Positions 1 through 12,655 of a stretch of DNA of 64,000 nt are shown here, piece by piece (positions within the stretch are counted from its first letter, which is position 1; every line of letters starts with the position of its first letter). A program made the position numbers and the translations under genes. Origin of the DNA: Anseranas semipalmata (lineage: Eukaryota > Chordata > Aves > Anseriformes > Anseranatidae); contig VXAA01004301.1 in assembly GCA_013399115.1 (NCBI GenBank), positions 766,153 to 830,152 on the forward strand, read 5' to 3'. The notes under the pieces are model-generated. The model was not told the DNA's origin. It worked only from the letters and a program-made list of their open reading frames with translations, and made no database searches.

Positions 1-954
1 ATCTTCAAGATTCCTGGTAATAATGTTTTATAAATGATGCTTTCTTTCCTCATGGGTACTTGAAATGTCTTTTAAAATGATGTTCCTTGGAAAAGTAAAT
101 TTGGAGAGGTTTTTTATGAGGTGTTTGCTATCATTAGAATAACCCTGAATTTGCCTTTTTTTGACAGGCTTCTAACATAATGAGGGAAACATCTGGGCAA
201 GTGGGGACTCTGGGTGATGCCATTTCCCTGAGCAGCTCTTTTTAGTGCTATTGTAAAGTTAAGGTGAAACAGGAGGAAAATCGTCTTCAGATAATTATCC
301 TAGAGTCTTGTCATGCTATCTCATCAAAATCGATAGATTGTCGACTTCAATAATTTTTTTGTCTGGTTGTATTTTTTACAAGTAACTTTATGAAAGTCTG
401 TGCCTTTAAGCATCGTGATAGCTTTAGCAGTTCATGTTTTCATTGTGTTTTGACATTTGTCGAATTGAAATTTTTATATACTTCCCAACTGAATTGATTC
501 TGCAGTTATGTATTTGAGAGAGTGTGTCTGTACAAGACATTATAGGAGGAAAGTATATTGATTAGAGCAATCAGTGAAACAGATGGCAGTCTGTCAGTTT
601 TTTTGTTTTATAACTTTCATGGATTCCTTTGCTAGCCAGAAAATACTGTAACTTGCTTCAGAAAACGGAACTCTGACAGGCAGATGCTTCCATTCAGAGC
701 GTCGCAATATAGACCTGGATGGGAAGTTTGCACTGATATCTTCAGATTTTGGGGCTGAGTGATTTCTTGGCTGTTATCTTGGCTCACACTGAAGTGAAAT
801 GCAAAACACTAGTGCATTGCATTGCCAGGTAAAGAATCAATGTGGAAGGTAAAAGTGCACTAAACTGGATTTAGATTTGTTGGTAGAAAGGAATAGGCAA
901 CTTTCAGGTTGTTACTGCTTGTGCTTAAAAAAAAAAAAAAAGGCAATTGTTGAT

Positions 955-1000
955 TTAATATATTTGATATATTTATATATTTGATATATGTGTGTGTGAT
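955..1000 (+). repeat. AT/TG-rich simple sequence
   Basis: A low-complexity stretch contains repeated TATATTTGATATATTTATA-like segments that pass into a short GTGTGTGTG run. Confidence 0.6.
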
Positions 1001-4000
1001 ACAGTGAAAGTCTACTTCGTATACACAGCTGGCTAGCTTGTCGCCCTGTCCTGCCAGAGGTGCTAGGAAAGTGGCAGGTGTTCTGTGGGTGCATAATTCT
1101 CCAGGTTCCTTTTCTCTGGCTTTTTTTCTTTTTTTCTTTTTTTTTCAGTTTTGTTATGTCTGTGGAAAGAAAAGACTGTGAAAAGTGGTTAGGTCAGTGT
1201 TTCAACTGATGAAATTTCATTGACCATGTTTGTTGCACACATCGTGGCAAACCCAGAAAAGACTACTCTGTGCAGCAACTGTTTGGAAATGTTTTTTGAC
1301 AAGGCAAATTTGCATAAAAACATACTACTGGCAGAGTTAAAATGTTCATGTTTATTCCTGACTAATATCAAATGGAGGGTAAGATATTTTAGGACTTGTG
1401 TAGTCAGTTTGCATGAATAAAGCAGTCAGAACTTGGTCTTATGCGTCTGAAAGAAAATCTGAAGCATTAGTCCCAGTTAAAAAAGAAAAGGAAAAACAAA
1501 CAAGCAAGCAAAAACCTAGCATATCCTTGAACCTTTTTCCATAAAGTTGGTTCAGAAAGAATCGTTTATAATCTTAAAACAATGATGGAGATTCAAGTAC
1601 TCTAAAATAAAGAGATTTGTATGCGTGTAGTCAGATTCAGGAAGGGAGAAGAAGCTTCTCTTTCTCCCATCCCTGGTCCTACAAATGATGGAAGGATTTT
1701 AGAGAACAGGTTTGAATTATTTAGTTATTTATTTCGCCTCTTGATTACGTTTCAAATGCTGATAGATGAAAGAAATCCAGACAGAACTTCCATCCTAAAA
1801 TTAAAAAGTTATTCTTTCCCCACTCTTATTTCTACTTCTGGTGCCCTTCCCTGTACTGTGCCTGTCCCTGGAGTTCCTGGACATCTGGGAGCGTTGTGTC
1901 CCTGTGGCTGGCTGTAATGGAGCAGCAGTGGGGAGAAAAATCCTGATGTACTCTGCTGGTGCTCTTTGGGATGGGTGGGATACAGGCACAGGCTTCCACA
2001 GTTCACTGCTGCAGAAATAGTCACTGGACCTCTGCACTGCTGCAGTTTCGTGCTGCTGCTGAAATTGGTTTCATGGTAAACTAACAAGAAATGGGAAATC
2101 CAGATTAGAGTTGTAAAATATCTAGCAGTTTTTAATTTTGAGAGGGGATCAGATTTTTTTTTCCTCAGTCAGATTTTATCCCCTCCTTCTATCTACCACC
2201 AAAGAAAAAAGGAGACTTTTTGGTGGGGGTGGGAGGGGGAATAGTGGAGAGATTTTGTTTTTGCCAGTGAGAATTCTATTTGGTATAATTTTAATTAGCA
2301 GACAGAAAGTATTTTGGAGTACATTTTTGAAATAAGTATAAGCTTTTGCTTCTGAAAAAGAGCAAGTGAAGCTAGTGTTAAGAGATGGAAAACTGCTGCT
2401 TGGGTATGTTTTTATCTTTTAACCTAGTTCTAAAATTAATGGAAGGCCTTAACTTAAATTTTGAAAGATATTTGTTATACTTTGCGATCATCTAAAATCT
2501 CCTCTGCTTCCATTTCGAGAAAATAATTCATCAAAAAGTTTATTCCCATCACTTCTAATTTTTCCATACCAGGCATCACACACCAAGAAAAACAGTGTTC
2601 CCACACCAAGAAAAATGACCTTATAAAATGTAGTAACAGAGCCACCAACAATATATGCCATAGCACATGAAGTCAGATTCTCCACTGCGGTACTTGCAGC
2701 AGTGTTACATTAGCACGAAACTCAGTAGTTGTGCATAAAACTGGAGCCATAAAAGAGAATGTAATTTGAAAAGAAGCACAATGCTGTGAACAGCTTTTTA
2801 CTTCTAATCTCCACGCTCCTGTCCTTGCCCCCCTCAATGAGCATGCAAGCAATTACAGCATGTCAGAAACGGTCTCTGAGCCCTACGAGAAGAAACACAT
2901 TCTGCTGCTTACGAACATGAATCATTCTCCAAGTCCTGTGAGGAATCCTACACAGGACTGAGCTCTTAATTTTCTTCTAAGATCATCAGCCCAACATGAT
3001 GAGAAGTTTGGAAAAAGGGTCCTGTCTGTTGCCTTTGCCAGGATGTATTTCCGTGTTTTTGAGGCTTGTGTGTTCCTGCTGCCCCGTGTACTGGATTCAG
3101 GCAAATTGCAAAATGATCTCCATTCAGATACAGTGGCGTACTTCAGCTTTCCGGCTTTCTCAGTCCAAGTACAACTGAAGCTGTTTACTTTGGGAGAGTT
3201 TTTAGACTGAGCTTTTTAAAGCTTATTGGAGCTCTGGAGCTTTACATTTGCTTAGCTCTAATAGGAACTGGTCATCTAACTCATCTTTGAAAAATTGTTG
3301 ATTCAAAATTTTGCATTCATGTTTTCCAGATTGTCCCTAGCCTATATAAGATGCCGATAACTGACTGTACATCATATATTTCATGTGAGCACTAAATCCT
3401 TCTCTGCCTTAAAAGCAGTTTATACATTACACAAATGACTTTCAGAGCAGGTGTCCTGTGAGTGAAGCAGGCTGATACTTTGAAAACCAAAATCTCTTTT
3501 GGTGAGGTTGTTACTCATCACAGAGGATGTTCTGTTTCGTGCTTTTTGACAGTGACAGTAAAATCTGTCTGTTCTCTGCAGCCTTTGCTGTATAGGTTCT
3601 TAGCTAAAGCTCACCCTTACCATTAGCATATGTTCTTCCAGTTAGGCACTGAGCCTTACGAATGACTTACACCATGTGCAGCTCATTCTGTCATGTCCCA
3701 AGGGAGAGAATTATGTGTGCTCTTTAGTGGTTTTGCTAGTGGGCTGTGGCTTGTTCCAGGATCTAGGGGGAAGGAAGGGTGATTAGCTTTACGTGTGCTG
3801 CTGCTGCTGCATGTGTGGAAGCAGAGGATAAAGCAGGAAACAAGGGTGAAGGAGTGAGACTGCTGCTCTGAGCAGAGCGTTTGCTGTTGTTGTCCATGGC
3901 TCCTAGGAGAGATTCTTCCACTTGCCAAACCTGGCTCCCAGGAAAACTGGAGAAAATATTAACTAAGCTTCATACCTATCCCATTGATTCATTTACCAGC

Positions 4001-6154
4001 AAACAAGAGCATCCCTAGTGGAAAAGAGCTACCACACCTTCAGGGTAGGATGTGGCAAGCTTTTAGTATCCAAGACTACTGCTGTAATTTAGGACAGGAA
4101 TCCAGGAATATTATATTTAGTTATGGCTGGAAGGAGCAATGTTAGACAGGTACAAATGTAACTTCCTACGTTAGATTTGACCAAGATGTTTGGATGAGGC
4201 ATATTTTGCTGAACTTTTCTCCAGCTCAACAGCTAACAGTTACTGTACTGCTCATCTTGAGTCATCAGTGATAAATACCTGGCCTTAAATCACAGCAAGC
4301 ATCTCAATTTTGTCTCTGACTATAGCTCAGAGCAGGTTTTTGCTAGTGCCTTATACGGATGAGTCTAGTGTAGTGCTTTATTTCTGTTATGAGCAAGATT
4401 TAGGAACGTTTTTCCAACTTTTTATAGTATAGGATTATTTGTATGAAAAAAAAAAAAAAAAGAGCGTACATAGCCTTAAAATCATTCTGGGGCTTTGCTG
4501 GGAGGTGAGAGTGGTTAAAGGGAAGCTAGCTAACGTGTGGCTCTGAGCCCTACAAATAGAGTTGGCTGGCTGACTAAGGGTAGTAAAAGGTGTGGTAGGT
4601 TTGAGTCTGGTTCCTGAGAAGGTCCAGAGCCTTAATGATGACCCTTGGTGACAATGAGAGTAGAGAGACAAGGCGTGGGTACAAAGAGATCCTGGAAGGA
4701 GCCGGGTTGGTACTTCTTGTGTTGGTTCACCTAATTTGGACAATCAGCACTAGTTCTGAGTAGCTTTTATTTTGTAGTCTTTGTTCATCGTGTAAACAGA
4801 AGCCTATTCTGCACAGGAAGAACCCAGCTAGTCTGTCACAGCTATAAGAGCAGTCTAACAGCAGTACAACAACGCAAGTGCTGACCCCTAATTGTTATCT
4901 GATTGGCACAAAAATCTCTCCTTCACTCCTCCTGCTTAGGTTGTCAGTCCTTAGCTTCAGCTCCATTTCCCCGCTCTGTCCTTTCTTACACCAGCTGTCC
5001 ACAAAGCAGGAGGCCTAGGCTAGAAGCTCTGCTGTTGGTCTTTACGGCCTCAACAATTTCATCATCATTTTACTGTCAGGCAGGAGCTGGTCACTGTGTA
5101 CTCCCTTGAGATTTTATCATGCATGCTATGACCTGCTAATAGGTAACCCAGCCCTAGTACTTAGAGCTTCAGCATGCTAAGCTTTTCAACACCTTGCTCT
5201 GCTTTGGAATTGTTTTGCTGGGGAGAGATCTGTTTAACCAATTCAAGTTATATTAAATGCAAATTGGGAACCGTGTTTTGAATTCAGCAGTTGTTCTTTT
5301 GTCTCTACGCATATGTACTACATCTGTATATTAATAACCAATGCCTTATTGTTCCAAAATGGTGAAAAACTTCTTTAAAGAAAACAAGGAGCAATGAAAG
5401 ATTAGGTGAAAACGCTGGCTGTGTTGCATTGCAGCATCTGAAAACTTCACAGAAAGTGAAGTGCAGAGACTGCCTGTCACAGACCTGCCTGACCTTACTT
5501 CATTCTGTAGGACAGAAGTTCTCTCTGGTAAGAGGCCACGCTGTAGTCCTCATTTGGAGGTGAAAAGGCTGCCTGGCTCAGGTCATCCTGTGCATCCTTC
5601 ATGTTCACTGAGCAGAGCAGACATGCTGTGGCACAGCTCTTGCTTTCCACCGGGAAGAGCAGTGACCTTCTGGAGCAGATCTGGCCATGGGTCCTTCTCT
5701 TTACCTCCAAATGAGCGGGGCAGAGGCTGCCTGAGGAAACCCTTGCAGTTCAGTAAGGAAGAGGTGTCTGGCACAGGCGCTGCCCCATTTGCATCTCTGC
5801 TGCAAACCAGCTGTAGCACAGTAACCACAGGTTTCTGTTCAAAACGTTACTAGTTTTAGTCCTCCTTACTTGATGCTGAGAGAAACTCTCCTCAGCTGGG
5901 GCCACGGTCCTGAATTTTCCTTGCAAGGAGCAAACTGCTTAAAAATTATTACTTGTGATAGGACAGCTGAATATTGTTGATGCAGAGGGTGCGCTTGCTT
6001 GACAGGATGCTGCTGGAGATGCCCACATCAAAAGGGGAAACAGGCTCCTATGCACTTGCCCTGTGTGAGACAGTAGTAGTGATAATGATGCAGACTGTGC
6101 TATCCTGGCCTTCCCATAGGTTTGTAGATATTCATGCTATTCATGCTTAATAAT

Positions 6155-6178
6155 CCCCCCCCCCCCCTTTTTTTTTTT
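6155..6178 (+). repeat. C13-T11 homopolymer junction
   Basis: Thirteen C are followed directly by eleven T. Length calls in such a run are error-prone. Confidence 0.9.
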
Positions 6179-6560
6179 GATGTTTTCTTACACAAACATA
6201 AACTATAAAACTGAAGCAAGCTAGTTTTTCTTTGTGCTTCTATCCTGAAAGTATAGCAATATACGAGTTTTAGCGGCTTTGACAGGTTTAAATATCAGAG
6301 TTGGTTGCTGCGCGCTCTTCTGTGTGTTTTACCAGTCTTCCCTGCAAACAAATGTGGTGGTACCCAGTTGTACCTCACTTGTTCTGTTCACAGTGTTGTT
6401 TAGTGCTTGTTTGGACTGTTTTGTCAGATTCATACCTTGCTATCTGCTTTAAGACTACACTAATCAAAAGCTCTTTGAGTTGACTAAATTATGTGCTCCA
6501 TTAAAATTGAATTTTTTAAAGCATTATTTTTCAGTAGTAGCAGATCTAGGTTACTGATGC

Positions 6561-6635
6561 ATTTTATTTTATTTTATTTTATTTTATTTTATTTTATTTT
6601 ATTTTATTTTATTTTATTTTATTTTATTTTATTTT
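6561..6635 (+). repeat. (ATTTT)15 microsatellite
   Basis: Fifteen perfect ATTTT units run without interruption, followed by TT and AAA. The open frame across it (FILFY repeats) is an artefact of the five-base period. Uninterrupted long pentanucleotide arrays tend to vary in length between individuals. It lies in ISM1 intron 1. Confidence 0.97.
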
Positions 6636-8760
6636 TTAAATCTCAACCCAATCTCTTTGTGGTTGAGATTCTTTTGTTGTTGTTGTTATTGTTGCTAGCA
6701 AACAATGCGTAGTATAATAGGTCTCCAGGCATGAATAGAGGCTGTAGACACTGTCACAATGAATAATAAAGTGACAACTTAGAGCAGAAAAATAGAAAGT
6801 ACTTCAGTAAGTTGCAAAAGGAAGTATTAAATGATGCAGTAATTACTGTTGCACTTTAATACCATTGTGCCTCCAGGATACTGATCTTAAAAGTTTTGAA
6901 GACAGAAAATGCCAGGTTAAAAGTCACAGTTGAATGCATTCGATGAATAACGTTTCCAAGAAATAGAGTAGTGAGCTAGCTCCTTGATCCATCAGTAAGA
7001 GCAGAGCGTTTCCAGTGTTGGTGTTTCCACGTACTTTCAATTTGAAATACCAGAAGAAGAAAGAAAACAAAGTAAAACGTAACTTATTATTGTAACAAGT
7101 GATGGCTTGCCACAGTGGTCAGTTGTGTGGCAGTATAATACTCGGTCAGAGGAGCTGATGTGGGCAGTACTGGTAAGCAGTTCCTTTATCCTTTTGCCCT
7201 TGTTTTTCTGTGCTTGGAGAAATCATAGTAGTGCGGCATATTTTTGTATTCTTCCCTTCTAGCTGTCATCAGGATGAAAGCAGGCCTCGTGTTGTTCACC
7301 TCTAAGGTCTTTTAGTCTAATGGCAATTTGGGTCCTTTTAAATTTACGGAGGTGCTCATAAAGATGAGAGAGGAAAATCAGAGATTAAATCTTTCTTTCA
7401 TCACTCGTGGTGGGTTCCGTCCATAAAAGGCAGGAGAAGTTCAAATGTACCTTGCCTCCATGCTAGACCTACGTTCTCAGTGTGTTTAAATTGACCTTGC
7501 TCCACTGACTTTCACGAAGCAAGAAGAGCCAATGACTTGTGTCGGCTGCAGACCCAGCCAGAGTTCCTCTTGGATTTGCGTATTTCACAACTCAGTTTTC
7601 CTAAAGAATTGATATGCATGTAACACACTTAATCTGGACCTGCGTCCATAAAGACAAGCTGGGCTTTGGCATGTGGTTTTCTTCTGATTGCATGAATTCA
7701 TTTCCATCCACAATGTTTCATTGTTAGTTTCATACCAATTGAAAAATCTTGGACTGGTTTGTTCCACAGTGGCTCTTCTTCCTCAGAAAGATTAAAATAT
7801 CCTCTTTGCCTGCATGGCTGTTGAGATCAGCACTTGTGACAATACTGTTATGAGTACAGTGTAAGTATCTGTATAAACCACCCAGATAATTTGTCCCATC
7901 TTTCTCCATCACTGTTACAGTACCGCTCTGTCCTCCCTTTCTAAGGAATAGTTACTGGATCTGTGCAGTCCATGGGCCGGGTTTAACTCCCAGAAAGCTT
8001 CCTTCAGGCGTCTTGCCTTTGCGTTCCCATTGGATCGGGTATTCAGGTATTGAACGATTGAACGCTGTCATTGAAACACCTTTTCTTGTACAAGCCAGGA
8101 AGGCTGAGTGGGAGGTGAGGTTCTTACACCAGAAGGTCTGTGCTGGAGGCTGCGATGAAAAGACTGACACTGGAGCATAACGTAATGGAAAGAGCAGTGA
8201 GGAGGGCCTAGTGACAACGTGGCTAGTTTGGATGCTAGTCTTTCAAAAATGTCAAATAATTTTAGTATCTTTTTCACCTTAGAAGTAACCCATCAGCAGC
8301 AGATTTTGCCATAAGGAAACCAAAATTACTCCACTGGAAGCAGTTGCCTAAGATTACTACAGGTGTAACAAAGCATAAATTTGCTTGGTTTTATCTGCCA
8401 CCTATATATCAGTGCAGGACTTTAAAATCAGTGTGAACTTGATCTAGATATAATGTTACTAATCAGATATTTATTAATGCCTTTTTTCACAAATTACCCA
8501 AACAAACAAAAAGTACTAATAGTTTAAACAGATTAAAACAGAAACTTCTCATTATATTGAAATAACATTTATTAAAAAAATAAAATAAAAATAGAAACCA
8601 GAGCTAGCTAGCCTGGGTTCTATAAAAACCCACCATAGTCATCTCCTACATCAAATGAGTTGCTTATACACTTTTAAGTTTCATACCAGGAAATTATTTA
8701 GCATCTATTTAGTGATACAACGGCAATAAAACTGTCCCTGCCTTTAATGTCTGCAGATAC

Positions 8761-8784
8761 AACTCTCATCTGAACTCTCATCTG
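8761..8784 (+). repeat. perfect 12-base tandem duplication
   Basis: AACTCTCATCTG occurs twice head to tail. It is probably replication slippage within intron 1. Confidence 0.8.
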
Positions 8785-11700
8785 TCTTTTGAAATTACCT
8801 CAGTAATCAGACTGGAGTTGTTTAAGATGCAGCGTATATATTGGTGTTTTGTGCAGCTGATTTTAAGATTCGCTGGACTGAAGAAGTCTGTAAAGGTTCA
8901 CTGCACAGAGCAGGCTATAACAAAGCAGTTAATGATTCTTGTGACATGAATGCTGCCATTTCAGTTTATTTGAATGACACTAGCATTCTGTCTTAAATAT
9001 ATCACGTTTTATTAGTTTTTTTTTTCCTTTTTTTTTGAAACCAACTAGATATTAGGCATGGGTATGCATCCTAGCTAAACTATAACCTAGCCAGTCCATG
9101 CCTTTTGCACTGCAGATCTCACAGAGTTTTTCAAAACACGTAACCACAGTGATATTTTTATAAAGGAATGTTCACCTCATGGGATTTTTTTAAGGTGTTC
9201 TATTTTTTTTTCCAAGTTACAGCTTCACTTTATTGTACATGATGTCCAATAAAAAAGATATATGTCTGTGATTGGACTTTGAAAAAGGGCCATGGTGCCT
9301 ATTCCATTTAAAGGGAATGAAGTCAAGCAGTAAATTTGCTGGTCGCCCTTTTCATATTGACTGTATCTCGGCCAGCAGTTGGTCTTTGATGTTGTAACAA
9401 TAGAGAAAAGGCAGAGGAGGAGGAGGATTAGGACCTCCATAATATAAAAACAAGTCTGCATTCATCGTGATTTTTACAGAGCACAGTCCATGTCTATTGG
9501 AGGTTTGCAGTATAGACTCAGTGGTCTGCAGAAGAGTGCAGCAATCTTAACATTTGCAGGTGGTTTACAATTCATCCATCATTTCTACTACCATCTCCTC
9601 TTAATTCAGAGTTTGTTTAGGCTTTCAGCATTTAACTTTTTCTGTCGTCTTATTCCTTCCTACAATAGGAAAACAGATGTATGTCAGGATAGAGCTTCTG
9701 GAGTATCATTTTCCTTTACAGGGATTGATCGTCGTGTTATTTATGAAAGGCTAGCTGCAGCTGGCCAATAGAGTATCTATTCCTCATCTTGTGCTTTAGA
9801 GTCCAAGCTTTTATTGGGAAAGAATAGAGGGGTTGATATGTCTATGTTGAACATTTGTGGAAATATATTTCAAAAGGGAACCTAGGGCAGCCACACCATG
9901 CCTGTGTCTTCAGATGTTCTGGAACAATAGCACCGAAGGTTTCAAATGAACTATTTAGCCTGATAGAGCCCTGGAGCTTTTGATATGCATTTAAATGGTA
10001 GCAATGCTAGCTCTTGCTCTTGGTCAAAACATGCAGAAGGAACAGGGTCATCCATTTCATGAAAATGCATAAGGTACCAAATTGCACTAAATGCTGGTGA
10101 GAATAGGTAGACTTTGAATTGTGGGAAGAGCTTGGAAAGAGCTGAATAAACTGCAGTGCACCATTGTAGCCGTGTGTGTAACACAGCGGCAGTGGGAGGC
10201 AGGGTGAATGCAGTGCTCCCAGTAGTGCAATGGTAGCAGCAGCAGTGAGCCCAGTGCACGGGGATCAATATCAGCAGCCCAAAGGCAGCTCTTAAGAGAC
10301 CATCTGGGGATGCACCAAGTGAAATTGCTTTACTGCACCCAATTCCGGTGGCTCTTGCTTAAGGCATGATCCTTCAGTGTCCTGACAAGGCACAACACCT
10401 GGAAGCTTCCCTACCAGACTCCAAAGACACCTGACCCAAAGAAGGGGGGGTGCCAATCTGTAGTGCATCTGACATCTTAGGACTTGATTTAGGGTTGGAT
10501 CCTGTGCCTTCTGGGTGTTCAGATGAGACCTGTGAGTCCAAACTCATGAACAAGTCACCACTTGCCATCCGAGCTGCAGAAGCTCTTTAGAGCTTCTCTC
10601 TAGCCTTTTTAGGCTTTCTCTTAGCCTTATCCCACCTTCATCCCACAGCAAATATGAGGTGATGTTATATTCATCTGCAAGGCACTGGTGCCTCCAGCCA
10701 GAGCTGAGCAGACAAATCCTGCCCAGGGCAGCTGGGCTCTCAGCAGGGTGATTGCATCCCGTCCTCGGACAAAGCACTCCAAGGAATTGGTGGGCACCAA
10801 ATGTACAGCTTTTCAGTGAGGAATCTGTTCTTTTATTTAACATCTACCACAACAGCCATTAAAAAGGTAACATCTGGTGCCAAAAATACACACATGGTAT
10901 TTCTGTGCTCTGCTGTATGTCTCCTTCATCAGGCCCAGATACAGCAGCGTCTTAGCTGTCTCTGCTTTCCCCAGTATGCCAGCTGATGAAAGCAAACTGC
11001 GTGATGCTTAGCCGGTATAAGGTGGGAGCTCTGGGTAGTTAGAGGCATCACTAGTGTTTGAAAGAGTTTGCCCTTGAGGGATCAATAGCTCTGAAAAAGT
11101 GGCTGAAATCCTTCAGTGGCAGTGAATTTGATTCTTGCTCTTCTTTGATCTGACATTCATGGCTTTTTGAATAATGTAAGTCATGGCTGCCTTTCTCACC
11201 TACCCATCCTTCTTTCATCTTCTGTCTCGCCTAAAAGGGTCTTTTTTTCATGTTCTCAGGAATACAGCTATCGCAGTCCTAACATCAAAATAAAATGAAC
11301 TAATTAGTTGCATAACAGCAGAGCAAGGACCAGTTTAATATCACCTCTCTGCTTTTCTTTTTTCTTTATCCCATTTAAGTCTTCCCACAATAAAATACAA
11401 GAGGAGATTGCCGCTGAAATTGTGCATTTGCACACATGTGCAATAAGTAAGGGAAAGAGTTGTATATGCCAATTCCCCAGCACACACTGCTGCTGTTGGT
11501 AAAAAAAGCTACAATTACACTGCAGTCGGGTTATAAACCCCATAATACTCCCATGACAATTATTGCAGTTTACTGGTAAGAGCCGTATGAGGAGTGAAGA
11601 GGTATATTTATCTCTTTAGAACAGTTAAGTAGCTGGAAGCAAGTTCTGTGCCACAGCCTACCAGGAAATGCTCTTCCAACCTGCTCGGCAGTGCACGTGC

Positions 11701-12446
11701 TGTGTACGCTTTGGGCTCTCCCTTTATACAGAAGCAGTTCTTCCTCCCTGCGATCTGGTGTATCGTCTAGGGTCTCATCCCCATCCGTCTAATGGAGGAG
11801 GCTAGGATATCTCAAACCTGGACTGCTTATCTTTCCTCTTCCACCTTGCTGCTGCATCTGGCTGCTGGGACTAAGCTAGGGATGATTTTGGCCTGCTCTC
11901 TACATTTTATTGTCAGTGGCGTCTGGGTGGCTTCAGGCACATGGTATGATTATAACAAGATTGAAAAATAAAACCATTTATTCTAAGAATAGCTTAGAAC
12001 TAACTAGTGATCGTGGGGTGGGGGGAGACAGAAATGAAGATATTTTCTTTTCACGTAAGTGTCAGATTCAAAAGCATCTGCCTTGTTCAGTGCATGTATG
12101 GTATTCATTTCCTGTCTGCAGTCTATTGGAATGCCCCCCGAGTCGTTTGAAATTGAAAATCGAGTCATGCTTCTTTAATCAGCTCTAGGAAATAGTCCGC
12201 CTCCCTTACTATTCGCAGAAAATGCATATATACATGCATAGAATTTATAATATAAAAAGCCGACATTTCTCTCCAGGGCAAATCCTTTCTCTCTCTTCTC
12301 TTAAACAGAAGAGGGTCTTCACGTTGTCTTGTCATGGTGCGCTGCCTGTCTACTTGCTTGCTCTTCTTCCCCGTCATGTCACTGGAGGGAGGCCTTTCTC
12401 TTGTGTATCTGCTTCCTCTTGTTTCTTTCTCTTGTTCTGTCATTAG

Positions 12447-12655
12447 GGCAGTTCACAGAGATGTAGAAAGAGGGCATAATGTCCACTGATGATGACTTGA
12501 TAGAAAAATACAACAGTTATCGTGCTGCATATGCGGATGCCATTTATGCTAATGACTTCCAGTTGCTCATGTATCAGTCTCCAAAGTTTTCTAAATGGAG
12601 AGCCTACAACAGCACACTCAGGCCTGAAGGAGTACTTTGCTGCAGGAGCAAAGAG
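12447..12655 (+). other. exon-like segment in intron 1 (unverified)
   Basis: A long pyrimidine tract (about 12410-12444) ends in TTAG at 12443-12446, and a GAG|GTGCGT donor-like site lies at 12656. Between them an ATG at 12479 (A at -3) opens a frame of 59 codons that reaches the donor in phase 0, the phase needed to join ISM1 exon 2. The encoded peptide begins MSTDDDLIEKYNSYRAAYAD, is hydrophilic, has no signal peptide and is not a sequence I recognise. It could be an alternative first exon or an unused cryptic exon. Chance is quite possible. Confidence 0.2.

Noticed and set aside
5549..5715. 13-base perfect inverted repeat (CTCATTTGGAGGT at 5549-5561 and its complement at 5703-5715)
   Set aside because: The loop is over 140 bases and such a match is expected at roughly this frequency by chance; no terminal-repeat element is visible between the arms.
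5461..5853. 130-codon ORF on the + strand
   Set aside because: Overlapping open frames occur on the other strand, the composition is nondescript, and no splice or family evidence was found.
6491..6712. 73-codon ORF with FILFY repeats
   Set aside because: It is the translation of the (ATTTT)n microsatellite, not a gene.
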